Assembly: GCF_002940205.1 (NCBI RefSeq)
Contig: NZ_MDSK01000011.1
Location: 62,001 to 126,000 of the forward strand
Length of the DNA: 64,000 nt
Reading direction: 5' to 3'
DNA from: Xanthomonas arboricola pv. guizotiae
GTDB taxonomy: Bacteria > Pseudomonadota > Gammaproteobacteria > Xanthomonadales > Xanthomonadaceae
Every line of letters begins with the position of its first letter. Position 1 is the first letter of the stretch. Positions 8,047-21,415 of the stretch are shown piece by piece. Below the pieces are notes generated by a model. It did no database searches. It was not told the origin of the DNA and saw nothing but the letters and a program-made list of their open reading frames with translations. The position numbers were made by a program, and so were the translations under genes.

Positions 8047-9843
8047 TCAGCCCTGCTCGCGCACGATCTCGATCAGTTGCACGCCATAGCGGGCCAGTTT
8101 GCCGCCACCGATACCGCCGACACGCGACAGCGCGTCGATGCTGGTCGGCCGCTGTTCGGCGATATTGCGCAGCGTGCTGTCGTGGAAGATCACGAAGGCC
8201 GGCACGTTCTGCTCCTTGGCCAGCTCCGCGCGCAGGCCGCGCAAGGCATTGAACAGCACCAGATCCTGTGGCTGCACCGGCAGGCCGGTCCGTTGCGCGC
8301 TGCGCTCGCGCCCGGCAGCCGGGTTCTCGCGCCGCATCATCACCTGGCGCTCGCCCTTGAGCACCTGGCGGCTGGCATCGGTCAGGCGCAGCCCGCCGTG
8401 GCCTTCGCTATCCACTTCCAGCAGGCTGGCCGCCACCAGTTGGCGAAACACCCCGCGCCAGGTGCGTTCGTCCAGATCGCGGCCGATGCCGTAGGTGCTC
8501 AGCTGGTCGTGGCCGAGCTGCCTGATGCGCTCGTTCCCGCTGCCGCGCAGGATGTCGATCAGATGGCCCACGCCGAAGCGCTGGCCGCTGCGGTACACGC
8601 AACTGAGCGCCTTCTGCGAGGCCACGGTGGCGTCCCAGGCGGCGGCAGGTGTCAGGCAGTTGTCGCAGTTGCCGCAGGGCTTGGGATAGGTCTCGCCGAA
8701 GCCGGCCAGCAGCACCTGGCGGCGGCATTGCATCGATTCGCAGTAGCCGAGCAGGTGATCGAGCTTGGCGCGCTCCAGCCGCTTGCGCTCCTCGGCGGCT
8801 TCGCCCTGTTCGATCATCTGCTTGAGCAGCACCACATCGCCCAGGCCGTAGCACAGCCAGGCCTCGGCGGGGTCGCCATCGCGGCCGGCGCGGCCGGTTT
8901 CCTGGTAGTAGCCTTCCAGCGATTTGGGCAGATCCACATGCGCCACGAAGCGCACGTCCGGCTTGTCGATACCCATGCCGAAGGCGATCGTGGCGGCCAT
9001 GATGATGCCGTCCTCGCGCAGGAAGCGGCGCTGGTTTTCCGCGCGCACCTCGGCCGGCAGGCCGGCGTGGTAGGGCAGGGCGTTGAAGCCCTGCGAGCAC
9101 AGATACTGCGCGGTCTCTTCGACCTTGCGCCGCGACATCGCATAGACGATGCCGGCAGAGCCGCGATAACGGCCCAGGAATTCCTGCAGCTGCTTGCGCG
9201 CGTTGTCCTTCTGCACCACGGTGTAGCGGATGTTGGGGCGGTCGAAGGAGCTGACGAAGTGGCGCGCGTCGACCAGGTCCAGGCGTTCGGCGATCTCGCG
9301 CTGGGTGGGCGGGTCGGCGGTGGCGGTCAGCGCCATGCGCGGGATGTGCGGCCAGCGTTCGTGCAGCACGGTGAGCTGGCGGTATTCGGGGCGGAAATCG
9401 TGGCCCCATTGCGAGACGCAATGCGCCTCGTCGATGGCGAACAGCGCGATGCGGCTGCGTTCCAGCAAGGACAGGAAGCGCTGGGTCAGCAGGCGCTCCG
9501 GGGCGACGTAGAGCAGGTCCAGATCGCCCGACAGCAGGGCGCGTTCGACCCGCTGGGCGTTCTCCGCGTCCAGCGTGGAGTTGAGGAATTCGGCGCGCAC
9601 GCCGAGCTGGCGCAAGGCCTCGACCTGGTCCTGCATCAGCGCGATCAGCGGCGAGACCACGATGCCGATGCCGTCGCGCAACAGCGCCGGCACTTGATAG
9701 CACAGCGACTTGCCGCCACCGGTGGGCATCAGCACCAGGGCATCGTTACCCGCAGCGACGTGTTCGACAATGGCTTGCTGTGGGCCGCGGAAGTCGTCGT
9801 AACCGAAGACGCGGCTGAGCAGTTCGTGGGCGGGGGAGGACAT
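8047..9843 (-). CDS. recQ: ATP-dependent DNA helicase RecQ
   Basis: RecQ is a 3'-5' superfamily 2 helicase acting in recombination and replication-fork repair in the cytoplasm. The protein has 598 residues. Walker A is MPTGGGKS (39-46), and the Walker B box DEAHC is at 138-142, followed by [11 protein letters not shown]. The C-terminal helicase motifs include [22 protein letters not shown] residues and the [10 protein letters not shown] motif VI. The RecQ zinc cluster is [17 protein letters not shown] followed by CGNCDNC. A winged-helix segment and a C-terminal HRDC domain (around [16 protein letters not shown]) follow. Length and domain order equal those of E. coli RecQ. Confidence 0.97.
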   Translation of the reverse strand: MSSPAHELLSRVFGYDDFRGPQQAIVEHVAAGNDALVLMPTGGGKSLCYQVPALLRDGIGIVVSPLIALMQDQVEALRQLGVRAEFLNSTLDAENAQRVERALLSGDLDLLYVAPERLLTQRFLSLLERSRIALFAIDEAHCVSQWGHDFRPEYRQLTVLHERWPHIPRMALTATADPPTQREIAERLDLVDARHFVSSFDRPNIRYTVVQKDNARKQLQEFLGRYRGSAGIVYAMSRRKVEETAQYLCSQGFNALPYHAGLPAEVRAENQRRFLREDGIIMAATIAFGMGIDKPDVRFVAHVDLPKSLEGYYQETGRAGRDGDPAEAWLCYGLGDVVLLKQMIEQGEAAEERKRLERAKLDHLLGYCESMQCRRQVLLAGFGETYPKPCGNCDNCLTPAAAWDATVASQKALSCVYRSGQRFGVGHLIDILRGSGNERIRQLGHDQLSTYGIGRDLDERTWRGVFRQLVAASLLEVDSEGHGGLRLTDASRQVLKGERQVMMRRENPAAGRERSAQRTGLPVQPQDLVLFNALRGLRAELAKEQNVPAFVIFHDSTLRNIAEQRPTSIDALSRVGGIGGGKLARYGVQLIEIVREQG

Positions 9844-10000
9844 CGGCCTAGGATACCGCGCGGGTCAAGATCTGGTCGGATGGCATGGGAGCAGCTGCGC
9901 GCAATGGCAGATCGGAGATTGCCGCGATGTGCTGTATGTCGGCGCCCAGGGTCCGCACTGAAGCCTTATACGGTTGGGATGACGTGGGCTTCGCACCGTA

Positions 10001-10143
10001 CCCTCACCCCAACCCCTGCTTCGCGCCCCGGCCCGCGCCAGCGGCGCGGGCGCTCCAAGGCACGCGCGGCAGTGCCGCGCAAGCTGTGCCTTCTCGCCCC
10101 GGCGGGAGAGGGGCTCAAACCCGAAGGGGCGAAGCCCGAGGGG
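10001..10143. repeat. Structured intergenic repeat of Xanthomonas type
   Basis: The block starts CCCTCACCCCAACCCC and contains nested inverted repeats. CCCGCGCC/GGCGCGGG are arms at 10032-10039 and 10043-10050. GCGCGGCA/TGCCGCGC are arms at 10064-10071 and 10073-10080. AAGGCAC/GTGCCTT encloses the second pair, and a TCTCGCC...GGCGGGAGAGGGG stem follows. It reaches exactly to the dps stop codon. Xanthomonas genomes carry many intergenic elements beginning with this CCCTCACCCCAACCCC block. Its position makes it a likely 3' end structure for dps mRNA. Confidence 0.75.
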
Positions 10144-10701
10144 TTACTGCAGCAGCGAACGCAGCATCCAGGCGTACTTCTCGTGGGTCTGCAGGCGCTG
10201 GGTCAGCAGGTCCACGGTCGGGTCGTCGCCGGCGTCGTCGGCGGTACCCAGCACCTTGCGTGCGGTACGGCAGACCGCCTCGTTGCCGCTGACCAGCTGG
10301 CGCACCATTTCACGCCAGTCGGCGCTGTCGCTCAACCCCTGTTCTTCCGGGATCGAGGTCAGGGCGACGAACTCGCTGTAGGAGCCCGGTGCGTTGTAGC
10401 CCAGGGCGCGGATGCGCTCGGCCACTTCGTCCAGCGCCGCCCACTGCTCGGTGTACTGGGTCTCGAACATGGTGTGCAGCGAGTTGAACATCGACCCGGT
10501 GACATTCCAGTGGAAGTTGTGGGTCTTCAGATACAAGGTGAAGGCGTCGGCCATGTAGCGGGCCAGACCGTCGGAGATCTGCTTGCGATCGCTGTCCTTG
10601 ATCCCGATATCGATGTGTGGGGCCGATGCTGCGGCGACCGGCAGTGCGTCCAATGCTTCATTGATCACGACGGGCTTGTTGGCGTTCTTTTTCTTGGACA
10701 T
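10144..10701 (-). CDS. dps: Dps-family ferritin-like DNA-protecting protein
   Basis: The 185-residue protein has the Dps four-helix fold. The ferroxidase motif KTHNFHWNVTG sits in helix A, the paired acidic motif is FETQYTEQWAALDEVAERIRALG, and the C-terminal helix has HEKYAWMLRSLL. Dps dodecamers oxidise and store iron with peroxide and protect DNA in starvation and oxidative stress. The Lys-rich N terminus (MSKKKNANK) could bind DNA. A strong AGGAGG lies 8-9 bases before the ATG. It is divergent from hrpA with 90 AT-richer bases between. I could not identify a convincing OxyR site there. Confidence 0.95.
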   Translation of the reverse strand: MSKKKNANKPVVINEALDALPVAAASAPHIDIGIKDSDRKQISDGLARYMADAFTLYLKTHNFHWNVTGSMFNSLHTMFETQYTEQWAALDEVAERIRALGYNAPGSYSEFVALTSIPEEQGLSDSADWREMVRQLVSGNEAVCRTARKVLGTADDAGDDPTVDLLTQRLQTHEKYAWMLRSLLQ

Positions 10702-10791
10702 GGGAATGGTCCTCCTGAGGAAACTGATATCGGGTCACAATAGACAGGCTAAAGGATCTGTTGTCATTCAATCTTTCACATTTTTCCATCA

Positions 10792-14913
<4,122 letters not shown>

Positions 14914-15069
14914 CGGGTGCCGGAGGCGCTGGTGACGACGGCTTGCCGCCATCGCCAGCGCGTTGTGTCGGCGGAGGTTTTGCCACCGGCTGGCCGCTCA
15001 GGCCGAGCGCTGTGCTTTGAGCGGTGAACGCAACCCAGCGCACAGTGGTCAGCGCGGCGTGGACGATGC

Positions 15070-15108
15070 CCGGAACCGGCGTGTACGCCCGGTACATGCC
15101 GGTTCCGG
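15070..15108. terminator. Strong hairpin between hrpA and the TonB-dependent receptor gene
   Basis: Arms CCGGAACCGGC (15070-15080) and GCCGGTTCCGG (15098-15108) are perfectly complementary. The stem extends inward through GTGTAC/GTACAT with one wobble, leaving a 5-base loop. There is no T-tract on either side. It lies between two convergent genes, 157 bases after the hrpA stop and 51 bases after the receptor stop, so a bidirectional terminator or mRNA 3' stabiliser is likely. Confidence 0.7.
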
Positions 15109-15158
15109 ATATTGGCCGCACCGCCTGGCGGTGCGCGCCGTCCGGTTGCCAGCCGCTG

Positions 15159-17792
15159 TCAGAATTTCATGTGCAGGGTTGCCATGTATCGGCGCCCGCT
15201 CTTGTAGCGGCCGGCCAAATGGTCGGTGTCGCCAAGATACTGCAGGTATTGCTCGTCCAGCAGGTTCTGCGCGTCGATCTGCAGCGACCAGTTCGGGCTG
15301 AACGCATAGCCGATGCTCGCGCCGAGTTCGGCGTAGTCATCCACGCTTGCCGGCGCGGCGCCAGCCACGTAACCGCCGGCCAGATAGCTGTCGCGCCAGT
15401 TGTAGGTCAGCCGTGCGTTGAGCGGGCCTTTTTCGTAGTACGGGCTGACTGCCACGCTGTTGCGCGACTGGTAGGGCAGGGCATCGCCGGTGTTGTTTTC
15501 GCCATTGGCGTAGGTGTAGTTGGCGGTCAAACCGAAGCCGCTGTCGCCGAACGGCTGCTGGAACGCGATGTTGAAGCCCTTGACCTTGCCATCGCCGGCA
15601 TTGCGTGGCCGCTGGATGCTGTAATCGCAATAGCCATCGGCGCTGCAGCCGTTGCTGCCGAGCAACTGCGCCCAGCTCTGCGGCGCGGTATCGCGCAGCG
15701 CGTTGTACTGGCGCTCCACGCTGGCGCTGGTGTCGATGTAGTTGTCGATCTTCTTGTAGAACAGCGACCACGCCACCACCGACTGCTGCGCGAAGTAATA
15801 CTCGGCCGACAGGTTGAAGTTCCAGGATTGGTACGGCGACAGCTCGGCATTGCCGCCGCTGCCGGTCAGCGTGGTGTCGTTGAGGAAGGTGTTGTTGACC
15901 ATCTGGTTGTACGGTGCCCAGGCGATCACCTTGGCCGCGGCAAAGCGGAACACCCAATCGTCAGCGGCCTCGTAGGAGAGCGTGAGCGAGGGCAGCAGGA
16001 AATCCTCCTTGCGCGTGCGGGTCTGCCACAGGCTGTCGGCGTTCTGCAGTGTGGGCGTGCCGCTGTAGACGAAGCCGCTGCCCTCGGTTTTCGAATCGAC
16101 ATAACGCAGCCCGAGATTGCCGCGCAGGTCGCCGCCGGAGAAGTTCAATTGCGCATAGGCGGCGTTATTGGTCTGCTGCAGCGCCCAGGTGTTGTTGAGG
16201 TAGCTGGCCGGATCCGGTGCGCCGTAGTCGACCGGGCTGTTGCGGATCCAGTTCAGCACGTTGTTGCGGCCTGCCTGCACATGCCGGCCGTGGTCCGGAT
16301 AGAAATCCTGCAGATCGGTCAGTCCGATCGTGCCCACGTCGGCCAGCGTGCCCGGCGTCACGCCGCCATAGACGTTGAGCTCGAAGCGCTCCTCATGCCT
16401 GCCATGGCGCACGCCCAGCAGCAGTTGGTTGACCACGCTGTCGAACCGCAGATTCAGATCGAGTTGCCCGTAGGTGTCCTTGCTTTCTGTGGAAAAGATG
16501 CCGTTATTGCCGAACCAGCCGCCGGCCGAGCCCCAGTTGGCCGGATCGCGCGCGCGCGCCGGATCGTCGAAACGGATGCCGCGCCGCGTGTCCCAGCTGA
16601 AGCCGCCGTTGTAGAACGGCTCGATGAAATACTGCGACAGGTCCTCGTTCTCGGATCTGCTTTGGCCCACCTGCCCATTCAATCCCCAGCCATCGCCGCG
16701 GAATGCGCCGCGCAGGTCCAGGCCCTTGGTGGTGACTTCCGATTCGCGCACGTTGTTGTCGTAGATCACGGTGCCGCCGAGCGGGTCGGCATTGGCGCCG
16801 GAATGCCCGCTGGTCACCACGCCATTGCGCAGGCCGCCGAGTTGGTCCACCGCCGCCACCGTGCCGGCATTCCAGGTCAGAAAGCTGTACATCGACTGGT
16901 TGTAGTTGTCGAAGTTCTCGTTGATGTACAGGCCGCTGAGGTTGAATTCCAGCGCCTGGCTGGGCTTGAGTTGCAGGTTGACCACGGCGCTGTCACGCTC
17001 GCGATCCTGCTGGAACCAGGCCGCGTTGATCGAGTTGGGCACGTCCGCATCGGCGGGCACGCCGCCTGCGGCATTGGCGAAGGTGCGGGCCGGCGCGTAG
17101 CCGAACACTTCCATGCCGCGACGATCGACGCGTTCTTCGTAATGCTGCGCCGACACCGCGATGCCGAAGGTGTCGGCCGCGTTCTTCCAGCTGTACAGCA
17201 GCGCCGCGTTCGGTTTGCCTTCGCTGGCCTGCGCGCTGTAGCTGTAGCCGATGGAGGCGGCCACCTCGTTGACGTCCAGGTCCAGCGGTTGCCGGGTGTG
17301 CATCAACACGGTGCCGCCCAGGCTGCCTTCGGTCAGGCGCGCTTCGGAGGATTTGAGGATTTCCGCGCGGCCCAGGATCTGCGGCGCCAGCAAGGTGTAG
17401 TCGAATCCGCGGCTGGGTTGCTCGCCGTAGAGCCAGATCGCCTGCGCCACCGGGTGGCCGTCCAGGAAGGACAGATTGAGGCTGGGGTCGGTGCCGTCGA
17501 TGCTGACGCGCTCGCCCTGGCCGAAGCGCCGGTCCAGAGTGACGCCGGGAATCTGCGACAGCGCCTCGGCCACGTTGGTGCTTGGAAACTTGCCGATGTC
17601 TTCGGCGGTGATGGCTTCGGAAATGCCGGCGTTGTTGCGTTTGGTGTCTAGCGATTGTTCCAGGCTGGCACGGATGCCGACCACCTGCACGGCATCCAGA
17701 TCGGTGGCCTGGTCGACCGCGTCCTGGGCTTGCGCAGCGAATGCCAGCGACAACGCGATCGCGCTGGACAGCAGGGTGGTGCTGTATTTCAT
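15159..17792 (-). CDS. TonB-dependent outer-membrane receptor (carbohydrate-type)
   Basis: The start at 17792 is supported by AGGAGA 6 bases upstream; a GTG at 17810 would be too far. The protein has 877 residues. A signal peptide (MKYSTTLLSSAIALSLAFAAQA) and an N-terminal TonB-box-like DAVQVVGIRAS come first. The plug domain holds VAEALSQIPGVTLDRR and a GERVSIDGTDPSLN region. A 22-strand barrel ends in the canonical C-terminal Phe (HMKF). This is the Xanthomonas/Caulobacter subfamily that imports plant sugars or their polymers. It lies 102 bases downstream of a glucokinase gene on the same strand, which supports a glucose-containing substrate. Energy would come from a TonB such as the one at 37465. 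Confidence 0.93.
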   Translation of the reverse strand: MKYSTTLLSSAIALSLAFAAQAQDAVDQATDLDAVQVVGIRASLEQSLDTKRNNAGISEAITAEDIGKFPSTNVAEALSQIPGVTLDRRFGQGERVSIDGTDPSLNLSFLDGHPVAQAIWLYGEQPSRGFDYTLLAPQILGRAEILKSSEARLTEGSLGGTVLMHTRQPLDLDVNEVAASIGYSYSAQASEGKPNAALLYSWKNAADTFGIAVSAQHYEERVDRRGMEVFGYAPARTFANAAGGVPADADVPNSINAAWFQQDRERDSAVVNLQLKPSQALEFNLSGLYINENFDNYNQSMYSFLTWNAGTVAAVDQLGGLRNGVVTSGHSGANADPLGGTVIYDNNVRESEVTTKGLDLRGAFRGDGWGLNGQVGQSRSENEDLSQYFIEPFYNGGFSWDTRRGIRFDDPARARDPANWGSAGGWFGNNGIFSTESKDTYGQLDLNLRFDSVVNQLLLGVRHGRHEERFELNVYGGVTPGTLADVGTIGLTDLQDFYPDHGRHVQAGRNNVLNWIRNSPVDYGAPDPASYLNNTWALQQTNNAAYAQLNFSGGDLRGNLGLRYVDSKTEGSGFVYSGTPTLQNADSLWQTRTRKEDFLLPSLTLSYEAADDWVFRFAAAKVIAWAPYNQMVNNTFLNDTTLTGSGGNAELSPYQSWNFNLSAEYYFAQQSVVAWSLFYKKIDNYIDTSASVERQYNALRDTAPQSWAQLLGSNGCSADGYCDYSIQRPRNAGDGKVKGFNIAFQQPFGDSGFGLTANYTYANGENNTGDALPYQSRNSVAVSPYYEKGPLNARLTYNWRDSYLAGGYVAGAAPASVDDYAELGASIGYAFSPNWSLQIDAQNLLDEQYLQYLGDTDHLAGRYKSGRRYMATLHMKF

Positions 17793-17894
17793 GATGTCTC
17801 TCCTCATCACGCACGGGGATGGACGGCGGGCTGCTGCTCGCCGGATGCGGGGTCTTGCAGACGCGCGCCCGGGGCCGAGCGGGTGGTGGATCGC

Positions 17895-18929
17895 TTACGA
17901 CAGGTCAGCGTGGTGCTGCAGATACCAGTTGGCCGCGCCAAGCACGCCCAGCTGCCCGTGCTCGACCAACTTGACCGGAATGCGTTCGAGTACCGCGCGC
18001 ATGCGTCCCTTGGCCAGAAAACGCTCGCGAAAACGGCTGGTCTGCAGGAATGGCCCGATCGTCGGCAAGATGCCGCCGGCCAGATAGATGCCGCCGCCGG
18101 CGCCGTAGGCCAGCGCCATGTCGCCGACCGCGCTGCCCAGGATGGCGCAGAAGACCTGCAGGCAATCGCGTGCCAGCGCATCGTCTTCGTGCAGCGCGGC
18201 ATGCGTGATCGCGGCCGGCAGCCGATGGCGGGGCGTGGCGCCCTGCAGTTCGCACAGGGCGTCGTACAGATGCAGCAGGCCAGGCCCGGACAGCACATGT
18301 TCGAGCGGCAGATAGCGCTCGCCACGCAGCAGGATCCGCAGCATCTGCAGTTCCATCTCGTCGTTGCTGGCCAGGGCGACCTGGCCGGCCTCGGTGGCGA
18401 GCACGATCGCGCGTGGCCTGGCATCGATCCAGACCGCCGCACCCAGCCCGGTGCCGGGGCCGACCACCAGGATCGGGCCGCTGGCGCGCGCATGCCGCGG
18501 CGTCGGCCCGCTCAGTTGCAGCGCGGCGCGTTGTTCCATCAGCGGTGCGGCGTAGGCCACCGCTTCGAAATCGTTGACCAGGTGCACGCTGGGCACGGCG
18601 AGCGCGGCGCGAATGCGGCCAGGCGAAATCGTCCACGGCAGGTTGTTGCTGATGAAGCTGCCATCGTCCAGCGCGACCCCGGCACTGGCGATCACCACCG
18701 CCTCGACGTCGCGCCGTTGCTGCAGGAAGTCGGCAAGGATGGCGTCCAGACTGGCGTGTTCGGCGCAGCGGTAGGTGCGGTAATGCGACAGCTCGGTCGC
18801 AGCATCGCCTGCCCGCGCGATGTGGCCGACCCGCACATGCGTGCCACCCACGTCGGCCGCGATGAAGCCGGTGGCAACCGCTGCGGTAGGCAAGCCAGAA
18901 GCGAGAGCAGAACGCGAAGTCGCAGCCAC
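17895..18929 (-). CDS. glk: Glucokinase
   Basis: The enzyme phosphorylates glucose with ATP in the cytoplasm. The 344 residues show the Glk-family phosphate motif DVGGTHVRVG (26-35), SNNLPWTISPGRIR for sugar binding, VNDFEAVAYAAP, the GPGTGLGAA adenosine motif, and the C-terminal YLAGGILPTI. The N-terminal 20 residues before TGFIAADVGG look like an extension and the true start may be slightly internal. It is organised with the receptor gene just downstream. A palindrome resembling a LacI-family operator lies 68-81 bases before the start. Together these suggest a sugar-uptake and phosphorylation unit. Confidence 0.92.
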   Translation of the reverse strand: MAATSRSALASGLPTAAVATGFIAADVGGTHVRVGHIARAGDAATELSHYRTYRCAEHASLDAILADFLQQRRDVEAVVIASAGVALDDGSFISNNLPWTISPGRIRAALAVPSVHLVNDFEAVAYAAPLMEQRAALQLSGPTPRHARASGPILVVGPGTGLGAAVWIDARPRAIVLATEAGQVALASNDEMELQMLRILLRGERYLPLEHVLSGPGLLHLYDALCELQGATPRHRLPAAITHAALHEDDALARDCLQVFCAILGSAVGDMALAYGAGGGIYLAGGILPTIGPFLQTSRFRERFLAKGRMRAVLERIPVKLVEHGQLGVLGAANWYLQHHADLS

Positions 18930-19260
18930 GTGCAGTCCTTTGGAGTCGTCCGAGCGGCCAATGCGATCGGCGAGTAGCGGCCTGTGTAGGAGTTGGTGAC
19001 AACGATGTCAATGGTTCAGTCGGGTTGGATCGATCTTGCTGGCGGGCTCGAGTGCGAAATCGCTCACTCCAGGGCTGTCTGCGTGGGTGTGATTGCGCAG
19101 TGCGGGAGAGCGCGCACGCGCTACTGCGCCGTCGCAAACACCACGTCTGTTGTCGCCATCTGGACGCTGAGCGGCGCTGGCATCGCCCCGTGACAGCAAT
19201 ATTGGCCTCGGCGGTGGCTACCGACAGCCTGGTTGCGTCAGCGCTCGCGCAGTCGCCAGT
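18930..19260. other. Gap upstream of glucokinase
   Basis: This stretch of 331 bases separates the PqaA-family gene from glk, both on the minus strand. The part near glk carries the operator-like palindrome at 18997-19010. Elsewhere I see only short Arg-rich open frames with no ribosome binding sites, and no RNA gene. Confidence 0.5.
18997..19010. promoter_or_regulatory. LacI-family operator-like palindrome
   Basis: TGACAACGATGTCA is a 14-base near-perfect palindrome (6 of 7 positions symmetric) with the central CG typical of LacI/GalR operators. LacI-type sugar regulators in gammaproteobacteria, including NagR-type regulators, recognise TGACAnCGnTGTCA-like sites. It sits 68-81 bases upstream of the glucokinase start. 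No LacI-family gene is present in the window. Confidence 0.55.
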
Positions 19261-20778
19261 TCAGCGCGCAGCCGCCGCAGAGGCGTTGCCCGGCAAGGTG
19301 CTGCAGGCCGCGCCGTCGGTGGGTGGCGCCTGCGTCGGGTAGTGCTGCTTGCCGAGCACGTAGGCCTGGCTGGTGGCGACCAAGCCGTCCGCGTAGGTGG
19401 CCTCGACGAAGTACGCGCTCCAGCCGGCATCGGGAATCTGCACCGGGACCGACACCGTGTTGCCGCGTGCAGGTGCGATCGGCGTGGCGCTGTAACGAAT
19501 GCCGCAGGCATAGCGGAAGTCGCGCGCCGCCGGGTTGCGCGCCTGCCACAGACGCAATTGCGCAGGGCGCTCGGACGACCGGAAGCGGATCTGCGGGTGT
19601 TCGCCTGCGTGCAGGGAATCACGCACCCTTGGCAATGCACGCTGCTGCTGCAGTCGGGTCACGAAGGGCACCAGGCTGTCGACGATGGCGGCGCGGATGC
19701 CGTTGTGCGTGCTGTTGGGCACCATGCGCAGCGCCTTGCTGCCGGGCAGCGCGTCGTAGAAGAACTGCGTGTTGTCCGGCAGGAAGAAATCGTCGCCGCT
19801 GGCATTGACGATGTACTTGGGCACGGCCAAGCGTTTGCGCTGCGGCGTGTGCAGATAACTCAGCGGGTCCTGCAGTCGCACCAGCTGCGCAAATGCCGGT
19901 GTGTGCAGTTGCGCGGTGATTCCCTGCCTGGCGTAGGCGCCGAACGCGATCGGCCAGTTGCCGCCATAGGCCCGGGACATGTGCTCGAGCACCGCCGGCA
20001 TATCGAGGATGTCGATCACGAACGGCACCACGGCCTCCACGCGCGCATCGGCGATGGTGGCATGCCAGCTCGCCCAACCACGCTTGGAGGCGCCGGCGAG
20101 GATGAAGCGACGGACCTGCAACGGCGCCAATTCGCGTTCGGCCAGGCTCATGGTGCGCGCGATCGCCGCGGCCATCGGCACATGCAGCGGCATGGTCTTG
20201 CGTCGTTGCGGCGATGCAAGGAACAGCGACCAGCTGTAGGCGACGCTGTCGTCCTCGCGGCGCGGCCTGCCATCGTTGCGGTAGGTCAGTGCCTGGCTGG
20301 GCAGATCGCCGAGCGCGATCACCACGGTGCGGCTGCGCCGCGCCAATGCGGCCAGGGCCTCGGGCGGCAATTCGCTGGGCGGTTGTGGCGCGCCGCCATC
20401 GGCCGGTTGGCGGGTGCCATTGGTGGAGATCAGCAGCGCACGCGTCGGCAACGCATCGGCCGGGACGTAGATCGCCACATCGTGCTGCCAGCTGGCCGGC
20501 TGCACCAGGTCCTCCGGCGACCACTGCTGCGAGGTCAGCAGGTAATCGCGCCTTTCGACACCGTCCACCGTGCGGGTGGCCACGCGCCGGTACACCAGCG
20601 GTTGGCGCTCGATGGCATCGTGATAGCACACCAGCGCCTGGTCGATGCCGACCTCGGGCGCGTCGGCGCACTGCTGCGCTGACAGGGTGGGCGCAGTGGC
20701 CGCATCTGCAGGCGCAACGCCCGCAAACCAGGCCAGTAACGCCAGCAACGCCAGGCTGCAACATGGCATCGAACGCAT
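19261..20778 (-). CDS. PhoPQ-activated pathogenicity-related (PqaA-type) alpha/beta hydrolase
   Basis: This secreted protein has 505 residues with signal peptide MRSMPCCSLALLALLAWFAG. The start at 20778 is chosen for a GGAG about 9 bases upstream and because the longer frame has no signal. The alpha/beta-hydrolase core holds a nucleophile elbow GASKRGWASW. A later YIVNASGDDFFLPDNTQFFYDALPG carries the acidic residue, and NSTHNG offers the candidate His. These match the PqaA/AprA family first seen in Salmonella as PhoP-activated. The enzymatic substrate is not known for the family. It reads toward glk and could be co-regulated, though 331 bases separate them. Confidence 0.85.
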   Translation of the reverse strand: MRSMPCCSLALLALLAWFAGVAPADAATAPTLSAQQCADAPEVGIDQALVCYHDAIERQPLVYRRVATRTVDGVERRDYLLTSQQWSPEDLVQPASWQHDVAIYVPADALPTRALLISTNGTRQPADGGAPQPPSELPPEALAALARRSRTVVIALGDLPSQALTYRNDGRPRREDDSVAYSWSLFLASPQRRKTMPLHVPMAAAIARTMSLAERELAPLQVRRFILAGASKRGWASWHATIADARVEAVVPFVIDILDMPAVLEHMSRAYGGNWPIAFGAYARQGITAQLHTPAFAQLVRLQDPLSYLHTPQRKRLAVPKYIVNASGDDFFLPDNTQFFYDALPGSKALRMVPNSTHNGIRAAIVDSLVPFVTRLQQQRALPRVRDSLHAGEHPQIRFRSSERPAQLRLWQARNPAARDFRYACGIRYSATPIAPARGNTVSVPVQIPDAGWSAYFVEATYADGLVATSQAYVLGKQHYPTQAPPTDGAACSTLPGNASAAAAR

Positions 20779-20840
20779 GCGTGTTCTCCGGGTGAGCTGC
20801 CGCAGTCTGCGGTGGCGGGCCGGCAGTGTCCCGGGCGCGC

Positions 20841-21362
20841 TTACTTGACCCGGCGCACCTTGGCCTGCGTGTTGTAGCCCTCGATCTGCAGATACCACAC
20901 GCCGACCAGACCCGGCTTGATCTTGACCTTGGGTGCCTGCTTGCGCACGCCCGACAACGTCGCAGCGTCGGTCTGCTCCCAGTCCTGGCCATTGGCCAGC
21001 GTGTACACGCGTCCCTTCGAAAAGCCCTTGAACTCGCCGACGATGGTGCTCTCGATCGGCTCGTTGCTGCCGAAGTCGAAGAAGCCGCGGTTCCTGACGA
21101 TCACTTCCTGGCGGCCGGCTTCCTTGGCCTGTTCGACCACGACCGCCGCTTCCTTGGCGACCTTGCCCTGCAGCCAGTCGTTGAGCGCGGCCAGTTCGCC
21201 GGCATCGAGCTTGTCCAGGCCGGCGGCCTTGAACTGCTCGGCGCTCATCTGCGACTGCAGGTCGCCCTGCACCGCGCGCTGCGCGAGGGCCGGAGCGGCG
21301 TTCAGGGCGAGGGTCAGGCAGACCAGCAAGGGAATGCGGCGCGCGAGCGACATGGAGGCCAT
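20841..21362 (-). CDS. Secreted hypothetical protein
   Basis: The product is 173 residues long; the most likely start is the second Met (MSLARRIPLLVCLTLALNAAPALA), which begins a signal peptide cleaved after ALA. The mature protein has an acidic helix (SAEQFKAAGLDKLDAGELAALNDWLQ) like a short repeat region. A beta-rich domain follows with VGEFKGFSKGRVYTLANGQDWEQTD and VWYLQIEGYNTQAKVRRVK. No catalytic motif is visible. It begins 53 bases after the pqqE stop on the same strand, so it may be read through from the pqq operon. It is otherwise unassigned. Confidence 0.8.
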   Translation of the reverse strand: MASMSLARRIPLLVCLTLALNAAPALAQRAVQGDLQSQMSAEQFKAAGLDKLDAGELAALNDWLQGKVAKEAAVVVEQAKEAGRQEVIVRNRGFFDFGSNEPIESTIVGEFKGFSKGRVYTLANGQDWEQTDAATLSGVRKQAPKVKIKPGLVGVWYLQIEGYNTQAKVRRVK

Positions 21363-21415
21363 CCGATCAGGAGAGGCGGCTAGTGTAGACGCTAGCCCGC
21401 GCCTGCCGCAGCCGG

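Noticed and set aside
7981..10743. Plus-strand open frame of about 920 codons across recQ and dps
   Set aside because: It is antisense to two well-supported genes and passes through the structured repeat.
10702..10791. OxyR site between dps and hrpA
   Set aside because: An ATAG-like start is visible, but the half-sites do not match the ATAG-N7-CTAT spacing.
15024..17651. Plus-strand open frame of about 875 codons against the receptor gene
   Set aside because: It is antisense to a full TonB-dependent receptor with signal peptide and C-terminal Phe.
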